From: Lysinibacillus sphaericus OT4b.31
GTDB lineage: Bacteria > Bacillota > Bacilli > Bacillales_A > Planococcaceae
Assembly (NCBI RefSeq): GCF_000392615.1
Contig: NZ_KB933409.1
Coordinates: 1-33,878, forward strand
Direction: 5' to 3'
DNA: 33,878 nt
How positions within the stretch are numbered: position 1 is the first letter of the stretch; each line of letters opens with the position of its first letter. Below the pieces are notes generated by a model. The model searched no databases. It saw only the letters and a list, made by a program, of their open reading frames with translations, and was not told the DNA's origin. Below, in pieces: positions 16,821-24,332 of the stretch. The translations under genes were made by a program, and so were the position numbers.

Positions 16821-17278
16821 TCGTCATCATCTCGCAAAGCAGCAAGAACTTTATCTTCTTCTACTTCTTTATTAGTGACATTGATATTTCCAATTTTTGC
16901 ACGAGCAGCAGGAGAAAGTGACAGTTCGCTTGAACATCTGAAAAACTCTTTTGCATATTTATCCCGTTGAGCCATTAAATTTCTATCCGTTAATAGCTCT
17001 GCATCCTCATTTAGTCTTCGATCAATTTCTTGCATCCAATAGATTGAGGTAGCAGCAGTAGATAAGACATAGATGTCTAAATTAGATAAAATCTCACTTG
17101 CTTTAAGTTCATTAACAATGTATCTAAATATCTTTTTTTGTCCAGCGTTTAAATAAGTTGGCGGTCTAATTTTGTCTGAAGCACCACGCAATTTTTGTTC
17201 TGTTTCTCGTCTAATTTCTCGTTCTTCTTTAGTTAAATTCTTACTTATTACATTTACACTTTTAGACGGTCTTGCCAT
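16817..17278 (-). CDS. Terminase small subunit, P27 family
   Basis: A 153-residue DNA-recognition subunit. The ATG at 17278 (MARPSKSV) follows GGAGGTGACAAG, a strong ribosome site; the longer ORF upstream is intergenic. P27 features: the basic MARP opening, KIRPPTYLNAGQKKIFRYIV, then LDIYVLSTAATSIYWMQEIDRR and C-terminal LSPAARAKIG. It recognises the packaging site for TerL. No such site was located in the window, although one would usually lie near or just upstream of this gene. Confidence 0.9.
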   Translation of the reverse strand: MARPSKSVNVISKNLTKEEREIRRETEQKLRGASDKIRPPTYLNAGQKKIFRYIVNELKASEILSNLDIYVLSTAATSIYWMQEIDRRLNEDAELLTDRNLMAQRDKYAKEFFRCSSELSLSPAARAKIGNINVTNKEVEEDKVLAALRDDDD

Positions 17279-17381
17279 CTTGTCACCTCCAGTTTTTGGT
17301 TTAGGGAAAAAATCGAGAAGAAAGTGGGGAATACGGTGTAGGGGTATAATTTTATTTTTTGAAATGTTAAGTACGGGGGTA
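17279..17381. other. Intergenic stretch between HNH and small terminase genes
   Basis: No ORF. On the minus strand it contains a GT/AC-mixed sequence with a long T/A run (AAAAAATAAAATT) just before the ribosome site of the small terminase. In HK97-type phages the cohesive-end site lies about here. There is no direct evidence for cos in the sequence; it is noted as the natural place to look. Confidence 0.25.
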
Positions 17382-17768
17382 TCATTTATTATTTTGTTCA
17401 TTAGCAATCTCTAACAATACACCAAGACTAATATTCCCCTTCTCGGCTTCCTCATGATGATATCGGCAAAGAGTTATTAGATTACCTTCATAAAGTTTTA
17501 AATCATCGCGCTCAACAATCTTGTAGATATGATGTACTGATAAATCATCAAAGTTGTATTGTCGAATTGTATTATGTAGTTTCCTTATACAACACTGGCA
17601 AAGGTAGTTGTCTCTAGCTTTGATTGAGGCTGCTTTTTTTCTCCAGATATGACTATTCCTAAATCTATTAGCAGTTGTATCTTTCTTATAATTGATTATT
17701 GGTTTACTTGGACATACTTCGCCACGCATATGTAAGTTACCGCAATCTGAGCAACTTATATAACTCAT
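17382..17768 (-). CDS. HNH endonuclease next to the terminase
   Basis: A 128-residue nuclease. N-terminal Cys6/Cys9 and Cys19 could form a zinc-ribbon start. The HNH core has CQCC with Cys57/Cys60, LSVHHI (His79-His80), GNLITLC (Asn96, Cys101) and RYHH (His104-His105), so two zinc-binding Cys pairs and all three catalytic positions are present. Phage HNH proteins immediately before the small terminase act with TerL at the packaging cut. No terminator separates it from the small terminase. A terminator for the cargo gene lies just upstream (17792-17818). Confidence 0.88.
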   Translation of the reverse strand: MSYISCSDCGNLHMRGEVCPSKPIINYKKDTTANRFRNSHIWRKKAASIKARDNYLCQCCIRKLHNTIRQYNFDDLSVHHIYKIVERDDLKLYEGNLITLCRYHHEEAEKGNISLGVLLEIANEQNNK

Positions 17769-17791
17769 TACTTCACCTACTTTATTGCATA

Positions 17792-17818
17792 ATAAAAAGC
17801 ATTCTTAATTGAATGCTT
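17792..17818 (-). terminator. Rho-independent terminator of the PutAbiC-like gene
   Basis: Minus strand: AAGCATTC, 6-base loop, GAATGCTT, then TTTATT. Perfect 8-bp stem overlapping the stop codon region. It separates the cargo gene from the packaging operon, so the latter needs its own promoter. Confidence 0.85.
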
Positions 17819-18900
17819 TATAAGTCAGGATATATTGTTGTATTATAAAAGTTTATATCTTTCTCAAAATTTTGATGATACTTATTAAAGTATAACTCAA
17901 AATCTTCTACTACTTTATATTTTGTATAAAGATTAATTATAGTTTTTTCATATGTGGTAAAGTTCGAAAAAAAGATTCGTAAATAATTATTTTTTTCATT
18001 ATCCTTTAAATTACTTTGTTCTATAAAAGCTATTACTGATATGATACTTTCAAAATAATGATGGAGAGGAAACTTAAATCTATAGTCTACTATGTGAACA
18101 GATGTATTTTTATATTCTACGTTATCAACAAATTCTTTCTTTAATCTATATATAAAACTATCATAGTCGTACCTAACTAAATAATTTTCTAATTCCTCAT
18201 AATTAAATCTGAAAATGTTAAAAACAGATATATCTTGCATCAAAATTTCATCATACCTGTTTTCATAAATGTACTTACGAGCAAGGTTCACAAAAGTTTG
18301 TACATCATACTCAAACTCTTTTTCTTCGTTATCATTAATTTTATAATAAAATTTTATAAAATCTGTTCCTAATTCATCTAATGAATCTCGTTCTCTCATA
18401 AGTAAACCTTGTAAATATGATTTTAGAGATTCTTCTTTATAGTAATTTATAATAGCCTCATAAATATTTATGAATACAACTTTATCTTTTACAGTCGTAC
18501 CATATAAAGTTAAACCTTTTACTAAATTATTATGCATATTAATCATATTAAAAAAAGTGGTCTCAAATTGTTGCTTTAGCATGGTTTCATTAGTAATTTC
18601 AGCTTGCCTTACCGTCTCTTCCAATTGTTCCCTCGTTGCTGCTAACTCTTTTTGTTGCGTCTTATATGTAGCAAAAACTAAAAGTATTGTTGAAAAAGTT
18701 AAAAAAGCTGTAATAATTCCACCCAAGAAACTACCTAATGAAGCTAACTCAGTAAAATCGAAGTATAGATTAAACTGATCTTTAAATATTATTAAAACAC
18801 CGGTAGTCAACAAAGCAAAGGCTAATAATACAAATGCAATATTAACGAAAAAAGATTCATTATATTTTTGACGGTTTTCTAAATTAGCATTATTCGACAT
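17818..18900 (-). CDS. PutAbiC-like phage abortive-infection membrane protein
   Basis: A 360-residue protein with the layout of the putative phage abortive infection family (PutAbiC, PF16872): two hydrophobic helices at about residues 17-37 and 54-75, then a heptad-rich stretch (about 80-112, KTQQKELAATREQLEETV), then QFETTFFNMINMHNNLV, the most conserved family segment, and a large helical cytoplasmic C-terminal part. The start is the ATG at 18900, with GGTGAGGG 2-8 bases before it. The family is linked to defence against other phages; the mechanism is not known. Own terminator downstream. Confidence 0.75.
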   Translation of the reverse strand: MSNNANLENRQKYNESFFVNIAFVLLAFALLTTGVLIIFKDQFNLYFDFTELASLGSFLGGIITAFLTFSTILLVFATYKTQQKELAATREQLEETVRQAEITNETMLKQQFETTFFNMINMHNNLVKGLTLYGTTVKDKVVFINIYEAIINYYKEESLKSYLQGLLMRERDSLDELGTDFIKFYYKINDNEEKEFEYDVQTFVNLARKYIYENRYDEILMQDISVFNIFRFNYEELENYLVRYDYDSFIYRLKKEFVDNVEYKNTSVHIVDYRFKFPLHHYFESIISVIAFIEQSNLKDNEKNNYLRIFFSNFTTYEKTIINLYTKYKVVEDFELYFNKYHQNFEKDINFYNTTIYPDL

Positions 18901-18952
18901 TCCCTCACCCCTATAATTAATCATTATAAGGCATTATAGGGATTTATTACAT

Positions 18953-18980
18953 AATAAAAAGCCACTCTCATGAGTGACCT
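18953..18980 (-). terminator. Terminator after the 18996-19436 gene
   Basis: Minus strand GTCACTC and GAGTGGC pair over 7 bp (one T-G) around ATGA, followed by TTTTTATTAT. A typical strong terminator closing the HNH plus hypothetical gene unit. Confidence 0.8.
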
Positions 18981-18995
18981 TAAAATAGAATTACC

Positions 18996-19436
18996 TTATT
19001 TTAAATTATAAATCTCTTTACGAACTAATTTAGATAAATCAACTTTTAAAAAATTGAGATAGTCATCTAGATAATCATTGTCCCCGAATACAAGCTCTTT
19101 AATAATTTCATCATTCACTTTTATCATTATTTCAATTGTATTATTAATTAACTGACATTCAATAGTTCCATAAAATTCTTTTATAGTACCTTCAAATGTA
19201 TTATTTTCTAAATAATTCGCTAGTTCAGCACTATGATTTTCTTTAGAAGCAATTTCATTTAATTTTTTTAAGTGATTATCTCTTTCTACTTCATTATCTT
19301 TTATAACCATAATTTGATAATTTTTATAATTGGATTTTTGTTTTTCTAAAGTTATTATAAATGGATATTTAATGTTAGATGATATCATGTTTTGAATTAT
19401 ATCTAAACCTTCAAACTTCTCTCTACTATTTTTCAT
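18996..19436 (-). CDS. Hypothetical protein, coupled to an HNH gene
   Basis: Not recognised. A 146-residue soluble, Lys/Glu/Asn-rich protein with mixed alpha/beta pattern: N-terminal YPFIITLEKQKSNYKNYQIM, a central helix (HLKKLNEIASKENHSAELANYL), a strand block (TIECQLINNTIEIMIKVND) and an acidic C-terminal helix. The start codon touches the HNH stop, and AAGGAG lies at the end of the HNH gene, so the pair is translationally coupled. This could be a nuclease-partner or immunity pair; function is inference only. Confidence 0.55.
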   Translation of the reverse strand: MKNSREKFEGLDIIQNMISSNIKYPFIITLEKQKSNYKNYQIMVIKDNEVERDNHLKKLNEIASKENHSAELANYLENNTFEGTIKEFYGTIECQLINNTIEIMIKVNDEIIKELVFGDNDYLDDYLNFLKVDLSKLVRKEIYNLK

Positions 19437-19781
19437 TTAAACACTCCTTCTGCTTATATTAACAAAAGTATAACAAAACAAATGTTCTGTGTAAAATTTT
19501 AGAACTAAGTATTTATTTTTCCAAATAAACTTCTCAGCTTTATGTATTCCGTTATGACATCTATGACAAAGCAAAATTAAATTATTCTCATCTAATCTTT
19601 TACTCCAATTTTCATTCAACTCAATAATATGATGAATTACTTCTGCACTTTTATTCCGTCCAAAACGTCTACAAATCTGACAAATGTATTTATCACGTTT
19701 TAAAATTTTCTTACGCTGACTAATCCATTCTTTTGAATTATAGAAAGCATGATTATCGTTCTTGTAATAAATTACAACCAA
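19437..19781 (-). CDS. HNH endonuclease (cargo)
   Basis: A 114-residue HNH protein: CQICRRFG (Cys34, Cys37), VIHHI (His50-His51), ENNLILLC (Asn67, Cys72) and RCHNGIH (Cys75, His76, His80), so the beta-beta-alpha metal fold is complete. The C-terminal 25 residues are hydrophobic and aromatic. The ORF starts with TTG and has no clear ribosome site, so the start is uncertain. It is the first gene of a two-gene unit with the coupled hypothetical gene, divergent from the plus-strand moron. It may be a restriction-type or homing nuclease. Confidence 0.75.
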   Translation of the reverse strand: MVVIYYKNDNHAFYNSKEWISQRKKILKRDKYICQICRRFGRNKSAEVIHHIIELNENWSKRLDENNLILLCHRCHNGIHKAEKFIWKNKYLVLKFYTEHLFCYTFVNISRRSV

Positions 19782-19784
19782 CTT

Positions 19785-19814
19785 TTTTCTATTAAACTGG
19801 AAACATGGTATAAT
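19785..19814 (+). promoter_or_regulatory. Extended -10 promoter of the plus-strand moron
   Basis: TATAAT at 19809-19814 with the extended TGg directly before it. The -35 is poor (TTTTCT about 18 bases upstream), which fits an extended -10 promoter. It lies 25 bases before the moron ATG and points away from all neighbours. Confidence 0.7.
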
Positions 19815-19838
19815 TTTATTTATTAGGAGGTGTTTTTA

Positions 19839-20204
19839 ATGGGAAATGATTTAGTTTTTTATAACAGTTCTGGAGTCCCTATCGCTTATTGCGAAGATGA
19901 GGAGAATATCTATTTGTATAATGGGAAACCAGCAGCTTATTTTTACAATGATTCAATCTATTCATTTAAAGGAAAACACTTAGGTAGATTTAATAATGGT
20001 TGGTTTAGAGATAACAATGGTTACTGTGTTTTCTTCACCGAAAATGCTTCTGGTGGACCTTTTAAACCGATGAAAAGTATGACACCAATCAAATCAATGA
20101 AAAGTATGAAACCGATTAAGTCTGTGAAATTTATGCGTCCAATGAAACCCATGAATAGTTCTAATTGGTCTAAATTATCCTCTGAAATATTTTTCGATCA
20201 ATAA
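19839..20204 (+). CDS. Plus-strand moron: short beta-repeat protein with basic Met-Pro-Lys tail
   Basis: A 121-residue protein, the only sizeable plus-strand gene. AGGAGG lies 8 bases before the ATG at 19839. Residues 1-75 are beta-rich with repeated short blocks: PIAYCEDEENIYLYNGKPAAYF, DSIYSFKGKHLGRFN and CVFFTENASGGP, i.e. a G-K-P/A-Y type strand repeat. Residues 78-110 form a Lys/Met/Pro tail built on KPMKSM-like repeats. It resembles the 4-fold-beta-flanked type proteins of Bacillales, but I am not certain of the family. It has its own promoter and terminator and lies opposite to all neighbours, so it is expressed from the prophage as cargo. Confidence 0.7.
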   Translation: MGNDLVFYNSSGVPIAYCEDEENIYLYNGKPAAYFYNDSIYSFKGKHLGRFNNGWFRDNNGYCVFFTENASGGPFKPMKSMTPIKSMKSMKPIKSVKFMRPMKPMNSSNWSKLSSEIFFDQ

Positions 20205-20205
20205 A

Positions 20206-20236
20206 TGAAACACGCCTATGACGGTGTGTTTTTTTT
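20206..20236 (+). terminator. Terminator of the plus-strand moron
   Basis: AACACGCC (20209-20216), five-base loop, GGTGTGTT (20223-20230) with one G-U, followed by a run of six more T. Strong Rho-independent terminator just after the stop. Confidence 0.9.
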
Positions 20237-20243
20237 AACATAA

Positions 20244-20273
20244 ATAAAAAGCCACAATCTTTTGAAAGTGACT
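20244..20273 (-). terminator. Terminator after the 20292-20753 gene
   Basis: Minus strand GTCAC with TC...GA inner pairs and GTGGC, then TTTTTATTTA. Its arms resemble the terminator at 18953-18980 (GTCACT...AGTGGCTTTTTATT). Confidence 0.75.
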
Positions 20274-20291
20274 TTCTAAATTAGAATCGTA

Positions 20292-20753
20292 TCATTTATT
20301 TGCAAATACAGCTTTCACCATATCCTCAGCTAAATCCATTGTAAGTGGAACATAATTTTTCCTTAGTAATCCAGATGAAACTGTAAATTTAATATCAAAT
20401 TGTTCATCAACACTAGGATATACCGTAGCAACTTGTTTATTTGAATGTGGTAATGTTCCAACAATATCAACTTTAGGACTGTAAGTATTATCACTATTTC
20501 CGTTAAATACATTCACTGAAATTGATAACTCTTTAAATTTAATACTATATGAATTACTAGTTTTTACTTCAGTAACACAATCGCCTAATTCTGAACGCAT
20601 TTTCTCAAAGATATTTTCAAAGTACTTAAATACCTCATTAGACCACATTGAATATTGACTCTTTAAGTAATTTAATTTTTTCATTTTGTCTTGCTCAATC
20701 ATTTCTTCTTTATCTAGTGTCTGCTTTAGCTCTTTTATCCAATCACTCATCAT
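20292..20753 (-). CDS. Hypothetical cargo/early protein
   Basis: Not recognised. A 153-residue protein with an N-terminal helix (WIKELKQTLDKEEMIEQDKM), an amphipathic helix (SNEVFKYFENIFEKMRSEL) and a beta-rich C-terminal half with SISVNVFNG, VDIVGTLPHSN and FDIKFTVSSG. Two adjacent ATGs follow AGGTGAG; either is possible. It has its own terminator and lies back to back with the moron. Soluble, no signal peptide. A single-gene transcription unit is likely. Confidence 0.5.
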   Translation of the reverse strand: MMSDWIKELKQTLDKEEMIEQDKMKKLNYLKSQYSMWSNEVFKYFENIFEKMRSELGDCVTEVKTSNSYSIKFKELSISVNVFNGNSDNTYSPKVDIVGTLPHSNKQVATVYPSVDEQFDIKFTVSSGLLRKNYVPLTMDLAEDMVKAVFANK

Positions 20754-20905
20754 AACTCACCTTTCTCATTTTTAACGTTAATTTAAATTATAAATTAAAT
20801 TTCCATTATTATCAAAGTAATATCCGATGGAGTGCAAGGGCAAGTCAGACTTGATGTCTGTATTAACTAGAGTTTAGCCAAGACTAGAGTTATGGTAGTA
20901 CGTTC

Positions 20906-21244
20906 TCAAATAATCCCCCAGTCAACATCCTCACGATTAATCGCTTCTTTTTCTATCATTGTTGCAGATGTTGACATTGATACTATTCGACACCCTGTCA
21001 TTTTACTCAATAACCACTCTACTTCGTCCACTAATAAAGATTCACCTTTAAAGCTGTTATCTCTCAACAAACGCTGTATACTCACTGGTGGAGGAATGTT
21101 TAACCCTAATTTTTTAGCTTCTTTTTCTAAAATATCCACTACTTGATCATGAGCTACTAAAATTCTATGTCCTTCTTTTTCAGATTGCTTTAATAATTCT
21201 GTTGTCTTTCCGCACATTCTTTTACCGCCAATGATTGTTGTCAA
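20906..21244 (-). CDS. Small P-loop NTPase-like protein
   Basis: A 112-residue protein with Walker A GGKRMCGKTT (residues 6-15), a Walker B-like SLLVDEVEW (69-77) and STSATMIE (91-98), the last resembling a SAT-type motif III. This is a minimal P-loop core as if cut from a helicase or AAA protein. Start TTG at 21244 is chosen because GGGGGAA lies 5 bases before it and translation upstream would read through the terminator hairpin. No partner domain follows. It could act with another protein or be a stand-alone domain. Similar small ATPases occur in Bacillus phage early regions. Confidence 0.55.
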   Translation of the reverse strand: MTTIIGGKRMCGKTTELLKQSEKEGHRILVAHDQVVDILEKEAKKLGLNIPPPVSIQRLLRDNSFKGESLLVDEVEWLLSKMTGCRIVSMSTSATMIEKEAINREDVDWGII

Positions 21245-21273
21245 TATAATTCCCCCTTGTATTTGTTTACTCA

Positions 21274-21311
21274 AAATAAAAAGAGGAGACCACAAAAAAT
21301 TGTGACCCCTC
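21274..21311 (-). terminator. Strong terminator after the AlbA_2-type gene
   Basis: Minus-strand arms GAGGGGTCACAA and TTGTGGTCTCCTC pair with small mismatches, loop TTTT, then TTTTTATTTTG. It closes the transcript of the 21447-22577 gene, so the P-loop gene starts afresh. Confidence 0.85.
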
Positions 21312-21351
21312 AATAGTTATGTAATCATTTTATTCTCCACATTCAACGCAT

Positions 21352-21405
21352 CTTAAAGTTTCGAATAAAAGTCTAGTATTTTAGTTCCCCATGTAAAACT
21401 TTAAG
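21352..21405. repeat. 10-bp perfect inverted repeat after the AlbA_2-type gene
   Basis: CTTAAAGTTT (21352-21361) and AAACTTTAAG (21396-21405), 34-base spacer. Downstream of 21447-22577, before the strong terminator. No T-tract, so probably an mRNA 3-prime structure or a protein site. Confidence 0.4.
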
Positions 21406-21446
21406 TATGTGTTCATAAATAAGTACATCATTCTAGATTTAATAGT

Positions 21447-22577
21447 CTATAATGCCTTAAATTCTTCAAAAATATTTTTCAATATTTGAACGTCTCTATA
21501 CTGTTCTTTAAATGCATCTGTTATATAACCTTTTATTTCTGGAATATAAGGAGTCCATATGTCTTGTGAATACTTATGATTATCATTCCAAACAGATAAA
21601 ACGTATCTTTTGAACGCTTCTTTTTCATCTTTAGAATCAAAAACTAACATGCATTCCATAAATCGTCTGTGTGATGATGATGCTTCATCTCCATCAGGAT
21701 TAAAATAAAATTTATGAATAGTGTATTCTAATGTATCTTTAATGAAATATTTAAAGGAAATATCCCAATCACGACGACTTGTTAATGAAATACCGTCTGT
21801 AAAAGGGGTAGAAGTGAAATATCTTCCACCATCTAAAGATGCTCCATCTGTAGAAAACAATAAGGTTTGATGATAATATAGTTTTATTTCATACCAACGA
21901 GCCCTTGTGTCTGTTTGGTTAAATAAATAGTATTCATACCCATTCAGATCATCTACCTGTGTATGCTCTATCGTGAACTCAGGAAAGTATTTATAGTATT
22001 TCTTTGATGATATTCCAGAAGTTGAATGAATCCACTCATCTGATTTTTCCAAGTAATATCTAGCTCTTTCCAAAGGAGTTGAAATTAATCGAAATCTTTT
22101 CTTCCATAAGTATTCTACGTGATGAATATCTGCGGACTTTTCTTTTGGTGTATTGGTATCCATTACTCTTGTGTAAATATTATTTGCGAATACACCTTGA
22201 TATTTCTCACTTAAGTAATATGGCGTATTAAAAGTATTTTTAACTACAATTACATCGATCTCCCCATCATTGACGCTAATCGTTTCAACATAAACAATTG
22301 GTCTTATTCCTCCAGAAAACTTTTTGTCTCTTAAAAAGTCTACAAGCATTTGTGTGTTTTTTCTATTCATATCATCAGAAACACTACTTGCTTGATATTT
22401 ATTTTCCTCATCTATCCCTATGATTATATAAGCATCCTTATTTTCTAAATTATTTGCCATACAAATTATATCGTGGAGTAAATCAGATTTTTTCTCATTT
22501 GCATACCATTCTTTTTTAAAATCCCAATATGACCCCTCTTGTCTCAGTGATATTAACTCTTGAATTAATTGGTTCAT
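21447..22577 (-). CDS. AlbA_2/Schlafen-type putative defence protein
   Basis: A 376-residue protein. Residues 1-135 match the Schlafen AlbA_2 (AAA_4-type) fold: YWDFKKEWY with the acidic DFK pattern, LLHDIICMANNLEN, then YIIIGIDEENK and IRPIVYVETI, IDVIVVKN. The C-terminal 240 residues are unrecognised and rich in aromatic residues (Tyr/Trp/Phe). AlbA_2-domain proteins occur in regulators and in several antiphage systems where they act as nucleases. The ATG follows AAAGGAGG by 10 bases. It has its own promoter-like TATGAT and a strong terminator, so it is an independent unit. Defence role is inference from domain and cargo context. Confidence 0.7.
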   Translation of the reverse strand: MNQLIQELISLRQEGSYWDFKKEWYANEKKSDLLHDIICMANNLENKDAYIIIGIDEENKYQASSVSDDMNRKNTQMLVDFLRDKKFSGGIRPIVYVETISVNDGEIDVIVVKNTFNTPYYLSEKYQGVFANNIYTRVMDTNTPKEKSADIHHVEYLWKKRFRLISTPLERARYYLEKSDEWIHSTSGISSKKYYKYFPEFTIEHTQVDDLNGYEYYLFNQTDTRARWYEIKLYYHQTLLFSTDGASLDGGRYFTSTPFTDGISLTSRRDWDISFKYFIKDTLEYTIHKFYFNPDGDEASSSHRRFMECMLVFDSKDEKEAFKRYVLSVWNDNHKYSQDIWTPYIPEIKGYITDAFKEQYRDVQILKNIFEEFKAL

Positions 22578-22626
22578 CTTTATTTATATCCTCCTTTTTA
22601 ATCCTTACATACAATAGGATTTTATA

Positions 22627-22655
22627 TATCATACAATATTTTAAGATATTCACAA
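22627..22655 (-). promoter_or_regulatory. Putative promoter of the AlbA_2-type gene
   Basis: Minus strand TTGTGA, 16 bases, TATGAT, about 50-60 bases before the ATG at 22577. Reasonable sigma-A-like spacing, not perfect hexamers. Extent is approximate. Confidence 0.4.
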
Positions 22656-22697
22656 ATGTTATCTAACACTCATCGTAAATTATTGTCTGCTTCACCT

Positions 22698-22715
22698 TTT
22701 GCCACACCTGGCAAA
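22698..22715. promoter_or_regulatory. Palindrome TTTGCCA-N4-TGGCAAA (operator-like)
   Basis: Perfect 7-bp arms with a 4-base spacer in the intergenic region upstream of the AlbA_2-type gene promoter. Too short for a stable terminator and no T-tract; it looks like a dimeric repressor site. Which repressor is unknown. Confidence 0.4.
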
Positions 22716-22774
22716 TATAATATGAAATTGTAAAGGAGGATAAGATACTTCATCATAACTCAATATGTATTTAT

Positions 22775-23386
22775 TTAACTGCACCAATCGGTCACACAAG
22801 CAAAACAACTGTCGTCATTACTCTCGTGGTCTTTAAATAATCCAATGCATAGCTCAATTAATCGATTATCGTCAATCTCACCACTTTTATGTAACATGTC
22901 AACATAAGTAAATCCACCGATGAAGCTGAAGATACCCTTTGTTTCTTCAAATTTGTCATAATTCTCAAAATAGTAGTCTGCGCAACATGATATATTATCT
23001 AAATAAACATTTTTAAAATCTTTAACTGGGTAAACTTTGCAGTGTAAATCAACAAATCTCTTTTCTACGTCTTCTATGTATTTTGATAATTCCATTAAAT
23101 CATCTTTATGCTTTTCTAATAAATACGGAACCGTTTCCTCATCTTTAAACGAAACAAACTGTCCAATGTAACTCTTTAATCCTTTGCGCAATCTTTCGTT
23201 TGTCTCATCTAATTTAATTTGAGTTGCCTTCAACTTTGCTTCACTTTCTTTTGTTCGTGCTAATTGCTTTTTGAATACCGAGTAGTATGGATCACGCTGA
23301 TCTAAAGTCAAAACATAATTCTCAAGCCATAAAATTGCAGTATCTCCATCCATGTTTTTCATTTGCTCGTTAGTTAATGTTGTCAT
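22775..23386 (-). CDS. Hypothetical early protein with coiled coil and Cys-rich end
   Basis: Not recognised. A 203-residue protein. Residues 1-30 form a helix, residues 40-75 a coiled-coil-like segment (KKQLARTKESEAKLKATQIK). A central helix (ELSKYIEDVEKRFVDLHCKV) follows, and the C-terminus has CFACVTDWCS, three Cys in ten residues, plus CC at about 133-134; zinc binding is possible. Starts MTTLTNEQ after AAAGGGGAAA. Acidic and soluble. The upstream region has two ATACATAA-type motifs. Confidence 0.55.
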   Translation of the reverse strand: MTTLTNEQMKNMDGDTAILWLENYVLTLDQRDPYYSVFKKQLARTKESEAKLKATQIKLDETNERLRKGLKSYIGQFVSFKDEETVPYLLEKHKDDLMELSKYIEDVEKRFVDLHCKVYPVKDFKNVYLDNISCCADYYFENYDKFEETKGIFSFIGGFTYVDMLHKSGEIDDNRLIELCIGLFKDHESNDDSCFACVTDWCS

Positions 23387-23523
23387 AAATAATTTCCCCT
23401 TTTTCCTCTTATTCTTTATTTGTAAATTTATGTATGTTTCTCTATTAGACCGTTTGAAGCTTATGTATTAAGATAATTGTATTGCTCGAATCGTCTAAAA
23501 TTTGTTTGCTATTATCTATTATG

Positions 23524-24066
23524 TTATTGTGCTTTTTTATTGTTGTATAATAAGCAATTATTTTGGATGCATCTGAAGCTAACTCCAAATTTATTACCCA
23601 TTTCTAAAAACCAATTCATTTTCTTACCATGTGGGAGAGTTTTATATTCTTCTCGCAATTGAACAACAACATCCTTATCTAAGCGATTAGTCTTTTCGTA
23701 CATTTTACGTCTAGCACGATTTATTGCTATCTTTTCCAATACAAGATTTTCGATTTTGTTATTAGAACGATCAAAATCCAAGTGGTCGACTTCCAACCCC
23801 ATCATCTCCCAATTAAAATGATGACCTGATCCAATCGCATATACAGCTCTCGTACAAAGTACATGCACTCCTACACTTGATGCAATACCGTCATCATTTA
23901 CAACGTATGCTAGACAATACTCATTAAAATTAGGATTAGCTACTACCCACTTACCTTTATTCTTGTTCCAAATTCGCCCGTTTTTTAGGTCTGCTGCATA
24001 ATTACTATAATTCGGGATATCGTGCAATACCTCTAAATCAATTTCCTTAATATTTACTTTAAACAT
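23524..24066 (-). CDS. HNH homing-type endonuclease (NUMOD4/HNH_3 style)
   Basis: A 180-residue protein. N-terminal IPNYSNYAADLKNGRIWNK resembles the NUMOD4 module that starts phage homing endonucleases. The HNH_3 core has GVHVLCTRAVYA (His68), LEVDHLDFDRSNNKIENL (Asp94-His95, Asn102, Asn107) with the usual spacing. A C-terminal basic region (residues 112-165) may be a DNA-binding tail including an HTH-like NRLDKDVVVQLREEY. Such genes are often free-standing homing elements in phages. An AGAGGAA site lies before the ATG. Confidence 0.85.
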   Translation of the reverse strand: MFKVNIKEIDLEVLHDIPNYSNYAADLKNGRIWNKNKGKWVVANPNFNEYCLAYVVNDDGIASSVGVHVLCTRAVYAIGSGHHFNWEMMGLEVDHLDFDRSNNKIENLVLEKIAINRARRKMYEKTNRLDKDVVVQLREEYKTLPHGKKMNWFLEMGNKFGVSFRCIQNNCLLYNNKKAQ

Positions 24067-24137
24067 CTTATAAATTCCTCTTTTCCTTTTTTGTTTTCGC
24101 TAGTATCTCACTTAGCATGTTTATCTCTGTCCTACTT

Positions 24138-24332
24138 TTATTTCTCGTTTACGAATTCGATGATTTGTCTTTCATGAAGCTCGCTGATATTGATGTCTGG
24201 ATGAGAAAAATACATACTCACCCATGCCGAACTAGTTCCAATTAATTTAGCTAATTCTTTTTGTCGTATTTTTTTGAGCTTACATTGCATAAGTAACTCT
24301 AGTCTTTGTTGATAATTTAAAACTTTAATCAC
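24138..24332 (-). CDS. Small helix-turn-helix protein (Cro/CI-like fold)
   Basis: A 64-residue protein with an HTH of the XRE type: ELAKLIGTSSAWVSMYFSHP, where A..IG.S..WVS.Y is the usual pattern. It starts with GTG close behind AAGGA, so the exact start is uncertain. It lies directly after the RNA polymerase-like gene, separated by 247 bases with RNA-like hairpins. It may be the Cro-like or a late regulator. It is the only XRE-type HTH in the window, so it is a candidate for the lysis-lysogeny control not seen elsewhere. Confidence 0.65.
   Translation of the reverse strand: MIKVLNYQQRLELLMQCKLKKIRQKELAKLIGTSSAWVSMYFSHPDINISELHERQIIEFVNEK

Noticed and set aside
17279..17381. Defined cos site
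   Set aside because: Expected near here by analogy, but no sequence signature that I can verify.
20072..20150. DNA tandem repeat in the moron tail
   Set aside because: The KPMKSM-like repeats are visible mostly at protein level with irregular spacing; treated as part of the gene, not a separate repeat feature.
20832..20890. Structured spacer with CAAGTCAGACTTG palindrome and ACTAGAGTT direct repeats
   Set aside because: Only short arms and no T-tract; too little to call an RNA or terminator. It follows the P-loop gene and may be its weak transcript end.
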